A stretch of DNA of 12,761 nt, from positions 1 to 12,761 of the forward strand of contig DSDH01000498.1 in NCBI GenBank assembly GCA_011055475.1, given 5' to 3'. Under the pieces are notes generated by a model. It made no database searches. It was given only the letters and a program-made list of their open reading frames with translations, and was not told where the DNA came from. Every line of letters begins with the position of its first letter. Positions within the stretch are counted from its first letter, which is position 1. Of the stretch, positions 7,149-12,761 are shown piece by piece. The DNA is from Phycisphaerales bacterium (lineage in GTDB: Bacteria > Planctomycetota > Phycisphaerae > Sedimentisphaerales > Anaerohalosphaeraceae). Made by a program: the position numbers and the translations under genes.

Positions 7149-7592
7149 CTACTTGGCAATACTGGTAATCGCGTCGAGCTGCACGGGGAACGACCGCCGC
7201 TCGGTCTGCCCCTGGTTGTCCACCACCTCGGCCTCCACGTCGAGCACGGGTCGGCCCGAGACAAAGTGAATGGACTCGACCGTCCCGGTGAGAAGTCGGC
7301 CGTTCTCGTCGGCCTTGAAGGTCACCTCCTGATCCAGCAGGGAGCGCGCGTAGTCGAGCTCGGCCACCAGCATGGCGCCTTTGAAACTGCCGTCCATCTG
7401 CTCGATCATCGCGTTGATCGTCTCCAGATTGGCGTTCATCTTCTCCGTCTCTTCGAGCTGGGAGAACTGCGCCAGTTGCGCGGCCATCTGCTGATGGTCC
7501 ATGGGTTCCAGCGGGTTCTGATTCCGCAACTCCTCCACCAACAGCATCATGAAGTCGAGCCGCTGTTCGCCGGCTGAGCCGATACCTTGCAT
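7149..7592 (-). CDS. flgD: FlgD, hook assembly scaffold (short form)
   Basis: FlgD caps the growing hook and guides FlgE addition. The 147-residue product has the diagnostic segment LRNQNPLEPMDHQQMAAQLAQFSQLEE at residues 22-48, then about 70 residues with a beta-rich start of the C-terminal domain (LLDQEVTFKADENGRLLTGTVESI). It is shorter than E. coli FlgD (231 residues) but similar to short FlgD proteins such as that of Bacillus. The segment before LLVEEL is also short. The ATG at 7592 is the first in-frame start after a long stretch without one; GAGG lies 11 nt upstream, slightly far. It is the first gene of the operon, about 55 nt downstream of the predicted sigma-54 transcription start. 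The hook-length gene fliK often found here is absent. Confidence 0.92.
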   Translation of the reverse strand: MQGIGSAGEQRLDFMMLLVEELRNQNPLEPMDHQQMAAQLAQFSQLEETEKMNANLETINAMIEQMDGSFKGAMLVAELDYARSLLDQEVTFKADENGRLLTGTVESIHFVSGRPVLDVEAEVVDNQGQTERRSFPVQLDAITSIAK

Positions 7593-7657
7593 GGGCTTGG
7601 CGTCCTCAACGTTCGGTGACCGTTTGTCATAGCGAATCCGTCTTGGGGTTTTAGGCT

Positions 7658-7673
7658 TGCAATCGCCGTGCCA
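7658..7673 (-). promoter_or_regulatory. Sigma-54 promoter of the flgD operon
   Basis: On the minus strand the sequence reads TGGCACGGCGATTGCA. This is an exact match to the -24/-12 consensus TGGCACG-N4-TTGCW, with the invariant GG (7672-7671) and GC (7660-7659) in correct spacing. Transcription would start near 7647, giving a leader of about 55 nt before the flgD ATG at 7592. Sigma-54 control of rod/hook genes is well known in bacteria with FlrC/FlgR-type regulators, and a sigma-54 activator is encoded next door. Confidence 0.9.
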
Positions 7674-7732
7674 TGCCGCGAGGTTTCACCGCGACGACGA
7701 CCCTAACCTGTTTGAGAAAAAGGCGTTAGCGG

Positions 7733-7742
7733 TTCCGCGGAA
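7733..7742. promoter_or_regulatory. Short palindrome, candidate activator site
   Basis: TTCCGCGGAA is a perfect 10-bp palindrome, and the symmetry continues imperfectly outward (GCGGTTCCG against CGGAAGCGG). Its centre is about 90 bp upstream of the predicted flgD-operon start, the distance range where sigma-54 activators commonly bind. It is short and could arise by chance in GC-rich DNA; no clear copy was found near the second sigma-54 promoter. Confidence 0.25.
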
Positions 7743-7921
7743 GCGGGCCCTTGAGTCAGAACCATGTCGCAGCGTTTGCGCGGGGCGGATAAAAAGTTCC
7801 CATTCGCCGCACAGTTTTCCTTCCCCGTCCATCCCCGCGAGCCGGGCGCGACCGCGCGCCCCGCACGGGTCTGGAGCGTAACGGGGCTGTTGCATTCGCG
7901 AGCCGTCTGAAGGGCGACGCC

Positions 7922-7944
7922 TTTTATGGGACGGTCCCATAAAA
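7922..7944. promoter_or_regulatory. Perfect 23-bp palindrome upstream of the activator gene
   Basis: Arm TTTTATGGGAC (7922-7932) is followed by a central G (7933) and the exact reverse complement GTCCCATAAAA (7934-7944). Eleven matched base pairs with no mismatch is very unlikely by chance. The single-base centre makes an RNA hairpin poor, and no T-tract follows, so a terminator is disfavoured. The form suits a dimeric DNA-binding protein. It lies 95 bp before the activator ATG, just upstream of a possible -10 box, and about 275 bp upstream of the flgD sigma-54 start. It could be an operator for the activator gene or a shared control site. Confidence 0.65.
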
Positions 7945-7982
7945 AATTTAAGGTTCTTCCCCTATCGAGCCGAACAGTCCTC

Positions 7983-7988
7983 TATAAA
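7983..7988 (+). promoter_or_regulatory. Possible -10 box for the activator gene
   Basis: TATAAA stands out in an AT-rich patch about 50 bp before the activator start. No good -35 hexamer is found at 16-18 bp spacing. Downstream, the SD for the activator is also weak. This is only a candidate for a housekeeping promoter. Confidence 0.25.
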
Positions 7989-8039
7989 TCAGTCGGTCGA
8001 ACAGCATGGGTCTTTCATCATTGCGCGAGATAAGTGAAT

Positions 8040-9425
8040 ATGGCGTTGGACAAGATTCTGGTCGTTGGCAAAGACTCGCAGACACACCAATGGATCAGAC
8101 CATACACCAGAGAATTGTTCGCGGCCGACGAGCCCGATGACGTGTGGGGCATGCTGGAGCGTATCGCCCCCCACGCCATTCTGATTGATCCCCTTGTGCC
8201 CCGATCCGCCGTTCAGGAGTTTCTCTGCCAGGCGGAGCAAAACGAGCAGACCCCCCCGGTGGTCGTGGTCGACGCCGATGAACCGTCGGCCCAGACCGAT
8301 CGGTTCCACCGCCTGGGCGCGTTCGACGTGATTAAAGGATACCGGGATCGCCATCGCATCGGGCAGGTCATCGACCGTATCGCGCAGCGGTGGGCGGCCT
8401 CATCGACGGATGCGCACTTCTTTTCCAGCGAGTGTCCGTCGTCGGTGTCGATCGTCGGCCGCAGCCCGGCGACCGACAAGGCGTTGAAGATGATCCGCAT
8501 GGTGGCCCGCAGCACGTGCAACCCCGTGTTGATCGTGGGTGAAACGGGCACGGGCAAGGAGCTGGCGGCCAAGGCGGTGCACATCCTGCGACACGGGTCC
8601 AACAGCGCGTTCGTGGCGCTGAACTGTGCGGCCTTGACGGCGACACTGCTGGAAAGCGAGCTCTTCGGACACGTCAAGGGAGCGTTCACCGGCGCGGACC
8701 GCGACAAGGTGGGCCTGTTGGAACGGGCCGGGGCGGGGAGCATTTTCCTCGACGAGATCAGTGAAATGCCCGTCGAGCTTCAGGCCAAACTCCTGCGCGT
8801 GGTGCAGGAAAAGACGTTCCGCCGGGTGGGGGGCACGGAGGACCTGCAGTGCCGCGCGACGATCATCGCATCGAGCAACCAGAACCTGGATGAGGCGGTC
8901 CGTGAGAAACGCTTCCGGCGGGATCTGTACTACCGCCTTTCGATCTGCCCGATCGTGCTGACGCCGCTTCGCAACCGACAGCGGCGGGACGACATCCTGC
9001 TCTTGGCCGAGTACTTTCTGAGGCATTCGACGATTTGTCCCGAAAAGACCGGGCGGATCGAGGGGCTCACGAGTCTGGCCCAGAGGTGCCTGCTGGAGCA
9101 CTCCTGGCCCGGCAACGTCCGCGAGCTGAAGAACGTAATCGAGCGGGCCATCCTGCTGGAGTCCGGCTCGAAGATCGGCACGGACAGCCTGATCCTGCAT
9201 CCCGAGCGCGAAGCGGATGCGCCCGGCGAGACGGCGCCCACGGGTTTGAAGGATTTCAGCCTTGAACGGGCCGAAAAGGAGCTGGTCAAGCGGGCCTTGC
9301 AGGAGGCCGGCTGGCAGAAGACCCGCGCTGCGGCGCTGTTGGGGATTACCCGGGCGACCCTCTACGCCAAGGTCAAGCAGTACGGGATCATCCAGCCCGA
9401 CAAGCAGCCCGCCGCCGTTTCATAG
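8040..9425 (+). CDS. Sigma-54-dependent activator, FlrC/FlgR/FleQ class, degenerate receiver
   Basis: A 461-residue enhancer-binding protein. Residues 4-118 have a receiver fold, with D50 at the phosphoacceptor position (AILIDPLVP) and K99 (FDVIKGY). The acidic pair that should follow the first strand is replaced (ILVVGKDS: G10, K11), and the conserved Thr/Ser position is D78. The AAA+ domain spans roughly 137-375: Walker A GETGTGKE at 167-174, GAFTGA (sigma-54 contact loop) at 214-219, Walker B FLDE ending at D238-E239, the arginine stretch RFRRDLYYRL, and PGNVREL near 357. A Fis-type HTH lies at about 421-449 (TRAAALLGITRATLYAKVKQYG). The ATG at 8040 was chosen; a GTG two codons upstream is possible. 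SD is weak (GAGA). It lies divergent to the sigma-54-driven flg operon, so it is probably the flagellar activator. Confidence 0.93.
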   Translation: MALDKILVVGKDSQTHQWIRPYTRELFAADEPDDVWGMLERIAPHAILIDPLVPRSAVQEFLCQAEQNEQTPPVVVVDADEPSAQTDRFHRLGAFDVIKGYRDRHRIGQVIDRIAQRWAASSTDAHFFSSECPSSVSIVGRSPATDKALKMIRMVARSTCNPVLIVGETGTGKELAAKAVHILRHGSNSAFVALNCAALTATLLESELFGHVKGAFTGADRDKVGLLERAGAGSIFLDEISEMPVELQAKLLRVVQEKTFRRVGGTEDLQCRATIIASSNQNLDEAVREKRFRRDLYYRLSICPIVLTPLRNRQRRDDILLLAEYFLRHSTICPEKTGRIEGLTSLAQRCLLEHSWPGNVRELKNVIERAILLESGSKIGTDSLILHPEREADAPGETAPTGLKDFSLERAEKELVKRALQEAGWQKTRAAALLGITRATLYAKVKQYGIIQPDKQPAAVS

Positions 9426-9645
9426 CAACCGCGCCTCGTTGTCCATCCCTTTCGCCAGCTCCGGCGTCGCCGTGCTCCAAGCCGAATCCATGACGGCCAG
9501 ACAGATTGCGGTCTGCCCGTGACCAAGCCTCCATCGCGTCCAGGTGTATCAAAACCAAACAGGACGGACGGCCAGCGGGCGCAGCCGGCCCGGAATCTGA
9601 GCAGGGACATGCACGGGCAGCCGGCAAACCGCGTCGCGGGCGTTG

Positions 9646-9661
9646 TGGCACGGTTGTTGCA
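9646..9661 (+). promoter_or_regulatory. Sigma-54 promoter of the TPR operon
   Basis: The plus strand reads TGGCACGGTTGTTGCA, an exact match to TGGCACG-N4-TTGCW with correct spacing of GG (9647-9648) and GC (9659-9660). The predicted start is near 9672, about 70 nt before the ATG of the TPR membrane protein. It shares the first eight bases (TGGCACGG) with the flgD-operon promoter, so both operons are likely served by the same sigma-54 holoenzyme and, by inference, by the activator encoded between them. Confidence 0.88.
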
Positions 9662-9677
9662 CACAGGAGGGGGTGTC

Positions 9678-9713
9678 ATGGTGCGCCGGCGCCGTCTTCC
9701 GGCCCGCCGATGA
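9678..9713 (+). other. Possible 11-codon leader ORF in frame with the TPR gene
   Basis: An AGGAGG at 9665-9670 lies 7 nt before an ATG that encodes MVRRRRLPARR and then TGA (9711-9713). The reading frame is the same as that of the TPR gene, which restarts at 9744. The SD would lie just upstream of the predicted sigma-54 start (about 9672), so from that promoter the frame would be nearly leaderless. It may be a leader peptide, a relic of an older start, or chance. Confidence 0.25.
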
Positions 9714-9743
9714 ACGCGACTGAGACGAACTCTGGACCGCCAC

Positions 9744-12170
9744 ATGGGCATGGATGCGGAAACAAGGGAGCTGTTCGAGCAGGCCACGCACGCGCCGCGC
9801 GAATCGGACGTGTTTGCGGGCAAGCTGCCTTCGGATGTATCGATCCCGGACGTATTTGGCGGCGACGAGACCCTGCATCGGCGGATCGAAAGGGCCCAGG
9901 GACCCCGGCTTCTGAGCCGGGCCGGAGCCGTGGCCGGGGCGGCGGGGCGTTTCTGGACGCCGGCGCATAGTGTCATCCTCGCCAATATCCTGGTAATCGG
10001 GGCCGTGCTGACCACGCTGTGGTTCCGCGGCCCAGGCGCACGGCCCACAGCCGGCCCGGAACAGAGCACCGGATCGACGGGGCTGCCCCAGGTACAACTG
10101 AGTCGAACCACCGCCGCGGTCCTGGATGAGTCGATCTCATGGGACGTGGCCCAGGGATTTCTCCAGGCCGGCGACGTGACCAAGGCGTACTACGTGTTCG
10201 AGAAGCTCCATCGCAACCTGACCGCCGCTATGGACACCGATGAGTACCTCAAAGACCTGCTGGCCTTGCAGATGGCCGTTTGCCTTTCGCAGATGGAGCA
10301 GCCGGGTCCGGCGGGCGTGTTGTTCAGCCAAGCCCTTCAGAGCCGCTCTCCGGCGGTTCGGGCACTGGCCAATTATCAGCGGATGTTCATGGAAATGCGG
10401 GCGCGGCACTTCGACAAGGCCCGTATGAGGGCGTACAAGACGCTGGCGCTGCTGCCCACGATCCAGGAGGCCTTCAGTGCGAACATAGAGGCCGACTGTC
10501 ACTTCATCGCCGTCGAGGCTCTGACCAAGCAGGTGTTGCTGCTGAGCAACCACGAGGTGATGCTGCCGGGGCGGCTCTGGAGCGACAGCCTGCGGCCGGA
10601 ATCGCTGCCGGCCATGACGCAGGAGGAGTTGCAGGCGTTTCTGGGGCGGTATACCGAGGCCCTGGCGACTGCGGCGCTGGTACCCCGAATCGTGCGAAAT
10701 CCGTCGGTCAGCGTGGGATCGCAGTGGTCGGCCGCGGCCCTGGATGCTCCGTTGGAGGAGTTCCTGGCTCGATGGGCGAGCCAGGCCGAGCAAAACATAG
10801 CCTGGTCGGCGGACCTGAAGGAGATGAGAACGCGTCCCGTGACGCTGTATCTACCGGCGGCCGCCCAGCAGACCGTTCCCGAGATCGCCGCCGGCAGCGC
10901 GGGCCTGATCGTCGAGTTTGATACGCAGGGGCTCCTGATCCACAATCCGGACCTTTACCAGGACCTGGGCGAGCACAAGAAGCGTCTCTGCCGCGAGGCG
11001 ATTTCGGTCTGGCGGCGGTTCTTGCTGCGCTATCGGGGAGACCATCGCACGCCCAACGCACACTACGCGATGGGTCTCCTCCAGGAGAACATCGACCAAC
11101 CCGCCGCGGCCCTGGCGGAATACAAGCTCGTCTACGGCCAATTCGCGCACAGCAGCCTGGCCCCGTACGCGTTGCTCAATTCCAGCCGGATCAAGGCGCA
11201 GTTGCGGGACTATCGGGGCGCCCAATCGGACCTGACCGAACTGCTGGTGCAGTATCCGGATTGTGAGGTGGTGGATGAGGCCTCGCTGTTCCTGGCCGAG
11301 GCCACGCTCAACGCGGGGCTGTACGACGAGGCGGTCGGGATGTTCCGCCGGGTGTACAACCTGAACGTGCGGCCGGATTCCCGCTGCCGTGCGGCCTACG
11401 GCGCGGGACATTGCGCCTTTGAGCTGGGGGATTACGAATCGGCCCGGTCGTGGCTGATTCAGGCGATTCAGTTGACGCAGGACCCGACCGACCGGCGGCT
11501 GGGCCCGGCGTACCTGATGCTGGGCAGGGCCCTGATGCAGTTGAACGACTACGGCCAGGCGGCGACGGCGTTCAACCAGGCGATGGGTCTGAGTCTGGGC
11601 GCCGAAGACTTCGCCGAGGTAACCCTGGAGCTGGTCGAGGTGGAATGCCGTCAGGGGAACTATGTGACCGCCTACGACATGCTCCAGCGAATCCCCGTGG
11701 AGCGATTGCCCCAGTACTACGCCAGTCGCGTCCTGGTGGCCAAGGCGCGGCTCTTGCGTGAGATCGGGCTGGTGGATACGGCGATCACGCTGCTGCGGCG
11801 GAAGATCGAGTTCTTCGCCGACGCCGAGACCCGTGCCCGGATGACCCTGGAGCTGGCGCGGTGCCAGGTGGCCCGCGGAGATTTGCGTATCGCCCGTGAG
11901 GATCTGGTGGAGGTGCTCGGCCGTCTCCGCGAAGGCCCGCTGTTCGATAAGGGGCAGTTGCTGCTGGCCGAGATCTGTGTGGGACTGGAGGACTACGCGC
12001 AGACCGAGCGTATCTGCCGGGGATTGTTGAGCCGAACGGAGAGCGCCCCGGCCGAGCGACAGCGGGCGCTGGTGCTGCTGGGGCAGGCCTATGAGGGGCT
12101 GGCCCGTCCGCGGGATGCAGCGCGGGCGTATGCGGGTCTGGTGGACACGTCCGGAGGGACCCAGCCATGA
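9744..12170 (+). CDS. Single-pass membrane protein with periplasmic TPR repeats, unknown function
   Basis: The 808-residue product has a cytoplasmic-type N-terminus of about 74 residues and one transmembrane helix at about 75-95 (SVILANILVIGAVLTTLWF). A Gly/Pro/Thr-rich linker follows, then a long helical region. TPR-like repeats are clear at about 435-620 (AHYAMGLLQENIDQPAAALAEYK; AYGAGHCAFELGDYESARSWL; AYLMLGRALMQLNDYGQAATAF) and continue to the C-terminus (ALVLLGQAYEGLARPRDAARAY). The large C-terminal part is probably periplasmic. TPRs mediate protein-protein contacts; no enzymatic motif was recognised. The ATGs at 9744 and 9750 are both possible, neither with a good SD. An exact sigma-54 promoter lies upstream and the stop overlaps the next gene (ATGA). 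Context suggests a flagellar or envelope assembly role; this is inference. Confidence 0.85.
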   Translation: MGMDAETRELFEQATHAPRESDVFAGKLPSDVSIPDVFGGDETLHRRIERAQGPRLLSRAGAVAGAAGRFWTPAHSVILANILVIGAVLTTLWFRGPGARPTAGPEQSTGSTGLPQVQLSRTTAAVLDESISWDVAQGFLQAGDVTKAYYVFEKLHRNLTAAMDTDEYLKDLLALQMAVCLSQMEQPGPAGVLFSQALQSRSPAVRALANYQRMFMEMRARHFDKARMRAYKTLALLPTIQEAFSANIEADCHFIAVEALTKQVLLLSNHEVMLPGRLWSDSLRPESLPAMTQEELQAFLGRYTEALATAALVPRIVRNPSVSVGSQWSAAALDAPLEEFLARWASQAEQNIAWSADLKEMRTRPVTLYLPAAAQQTVPEIAAGSAGLIVEFDTQGLLIHNPDLYQDLGEHKKRLCREAISVWRRFLLRYRGDHRTPNAHYAMGLLQENIDQPAAALAEYKLVYGQFAHSSLAPYALLNSSRIKAQLRDYRGAQSDLTELLVQYPDCEVVDEASLFLAEATLNAGLYDEAVGMFRRVYNLNVRPDSRCRAAYGAGHCAFELGDYESARSWLIQAIQLTQDPTDRRLGPAYLMLGRALMQLNDYGQAATAFNQAMGLSLGAEDFAEVTLELVEVECRQGNYVTAYDMLQRIPVERLPQYYASRVLVAKARLLREIGLVDTAITLLRRKIEFFADAETRARMTLELARCQVARGDLRIAREDLVEVLGRLREGPLFDKGQLLLAEICVGLEDYAQTERICRGLLSRTESAPAERQRALVLLGQAYEGLARPRDAARAYAGLVDTSGGTQP

Positions 12171-12761
12171 ACGCGCGCGTCTCCCTCTTGGCCGGATTGA
12201 TGTGTTCCGCGGGCGTGGCCGTCGCCGCCGACCCGGTGCCCCTCGCGGATCCGAACCAGCCGGCACTGAGCGCGCCGGTGGCAGGATCGCTGCGGCGAGA
12301 AGTGTTCCACCAGCAGGTGGCGGCGCTGGCGGTCGATCCCAACCAATCGGCCACCAAAAGCGCTGAAGAGCTGGCGGCATGGCTTAAAAGGCTCAACGCC
12401 TTGGCCCTTCCACCCTCTAAACAGGCGCTTGGCGGGTCCACTTCGAAGACCGCGCCCACGTCTGCGGCGCCCGTCGCGTCCAAGTCGACGGTTTCAACGC
12501 CCCCACCGCCCGCGGAGCCCAATGCCCCGGCGGTCGATCCGCTGGTCACGATGGCCCAAGAGGCCCCCGAACGCGTCGCCTATCCGCTCAAGGCCGCCGA
12601 CGCCCTGTTCTCGGCGGGGCGGCTGGACGCGGCGCTGTTGTTTTACCGGGTGGCCCTGGGCCGGACCAAGCCGGACGCCGCCGACAAGGACCGCCCCTGG
12701 ATCCTGTTACAGATGGCCAATTGCCTGCGTCACCGCGACGGAGACAAGGCCGAGACACTGT
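12167..12761 (+). CDS. Secreted TPR-like protein, 5' part only
   Basis: The gene starts at an ATG overlapping the stop of the TPR membrane protein (ATGA) and is open for 198 codons to the window edge. The N-terminus MNARVSLLAGLMCSAGVAVAA is a signal peptide; the Cys is preceded by Leu-Met, so it is not a good lipobox, and cleavage after AVAA is more likely. A Pro/Ser/Thr/Ala-rich linker spans about residues 82-125 (APTSAAPVASK, STPPPPAEPNAP). Then a TPR-like helical pair begins: AADALFSAGRLDAALLFYRVALG and WILLQMANCLRHRDGDKAETL. It is likely exported to the periplasm as a partner of the upstream protein. Function is unknown and the C-terminus is not visible. Confidence 0.8.
   Translation, partial: MNARVSLLAGLMCSAGVAVAADPVPLADPNQPALSAPVAGSLRREVFHQQVAALAVDPNQSATKSAEELAAWLKRLNALALPPSKQALGGSTSKTAPTSAAPVASKSTVSTPPPPAEPNAPAVDPLVTMAQEAPERVAYPLKAADALFSAGRLDAALLFYRVALGRTKPDAADKDRPWILLQMANCLRHRDGDKAETL

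Larger units (their letters stand above)
7593..8039. other. Divergent intergenic control region, no gene seen
   Basis: This 447-bp stretch separates flgD (leftward) from the sigma-54 activator (rightward). I find no convincing gene: the open frames on both strands are arginine/serine/proline-rich, lack SD sites and look like chance in high-GC DNA. It does hold a sigma-54 promoter, a short GC-centred palindrome about 90 bp upstream of that promoter's start, a perfect 23-bp palindrome and an AT-rich stretch around 7941-7990. It is long enough to hold enhancer sites for a sigma-54 activator. Confidence 0.7.
9426..9743. other. Intergenic leader with second sigma-54 promoter
   Basis: These 318 bp lie between the activator stop and the TPR gene. 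No convincing full-length gene is present. There is an inverted repeat at 9495-9518 (GGCCAGAC/GTCTGCCC, 7 of 8 paired, 8-nt spacer) without a T-tract. A small perfect repeat CCGCG-T-CGCGG lies at 9629-9639, just before the sigma-54 promoter. An 11-codon open frame follows the promoter. No strong terminator is visible after the activator gene. Confidence 0.6.

Noticed and set aside
7686..7940. 84-codon minus-strand frame (and a 74-codon plus-strand frame) in the divergent region
   Set aside because: Composition is Arg/Ser/Gly-rich without SD or recognisable domain. The minus frame begins inside the perfect palindrome and runs through the flgD promoter region.
7922..7944. Palindrome as a rho-independent terminator
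   Set aside because: The centre is a single base, so the hairpin would have to open its inner pairs. On the plus strand A residues follow, and no T-tract is present on either exit. No gene converges on it.
8034..8039. GTG at 8034 as the activator start
   Set aside because: Possible, but the ATG two codons downstream is the more usual start and gives the typical receiver N-terminus. SD evidence does not separate them.
8251..8257. Run of seven C bases in the activator gene as a possible frameshift
   Set aside because: The frame is intact on both sides, with receiver and AAA+ domains in register, so no error is indicated.
9506..9970. 154-codon plus-strand frame across the TPR leader
   Set aside because: It crosses the sigma-54 promoter and overlaps the start of the TPR gene in another frame. 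Composition is Gly/Arg/Ala with no domain.
1..12761. CRISPR array, insertion sequence, tRNA or rRNA genes
   Set aside because: No repeated spacer pattern, transposase, terminal inverted repeats or structural RNA signature was seen by reading both strands.

Overview
The window looks like chromosomal DNA (about 65% GC by hand sampling) from a flagellated diderm bacterium, most likely a planctomycete of the Phycisphaerae type. This is inferred from three things: L-ring and P-ring flagellar genes, which imply an outer membrane; a prepilin-like protein with the CxxNL...CP...NVLF.D.HV layout common in planctomycetes; and large TPR proteins.

Minus strand, 7592 down to 1: a tightly packed flagellar rod/hook/ring operon in the order flgD, flgE, a membrane-anchored PilZ protein, flgF, a prepilin-like gene, flgG, flgA, flgH, and the first 14 codons of a gene that is probably flgI. 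Gaps are short or negative, and most genes have a clear Shine-Dalgarno (SD) sequence. The operon is headed by an exact match to the sigma-54 promoter consensus at 7673-7658.

7593-8039: a 447-bp divergent intergenic region. It holds that promoter, a perfect 23-bp palindrome (7922-7944) and a possible housekeeping promoter for the gene on the right.

Plus strand, 8040-9425: a sigma-54-dependent transcription activator with a degenerate receiver domain, an intact AAA+ domain containing GAFTGA, and a Fis-type HTH. It is probably the flagellar regulator that fires the flgD promoter.

9426-9743: an intergenic stretch with a second exact sigma-54 promoter (9646-9661) pointing right.

9744-12761: two genes joined by an ATGA overlap. 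One is an 808-residue single-pass membrane protein with TPR repeats. The other is a secreted, proline-rich, TPR-like protein that runs off the window.

Taken together, the window looks like one local sigma-54 circuit: an activator flanked by a hook/rod/ring operon and by an uncharacterised membrane/periplasmic TPR operon carrying the same promoter type. The least expected pieces are the TPR operon under a flagellar-type promoter, and a prepilin-like gene and a PilZ gene inside the hook/rod operon.
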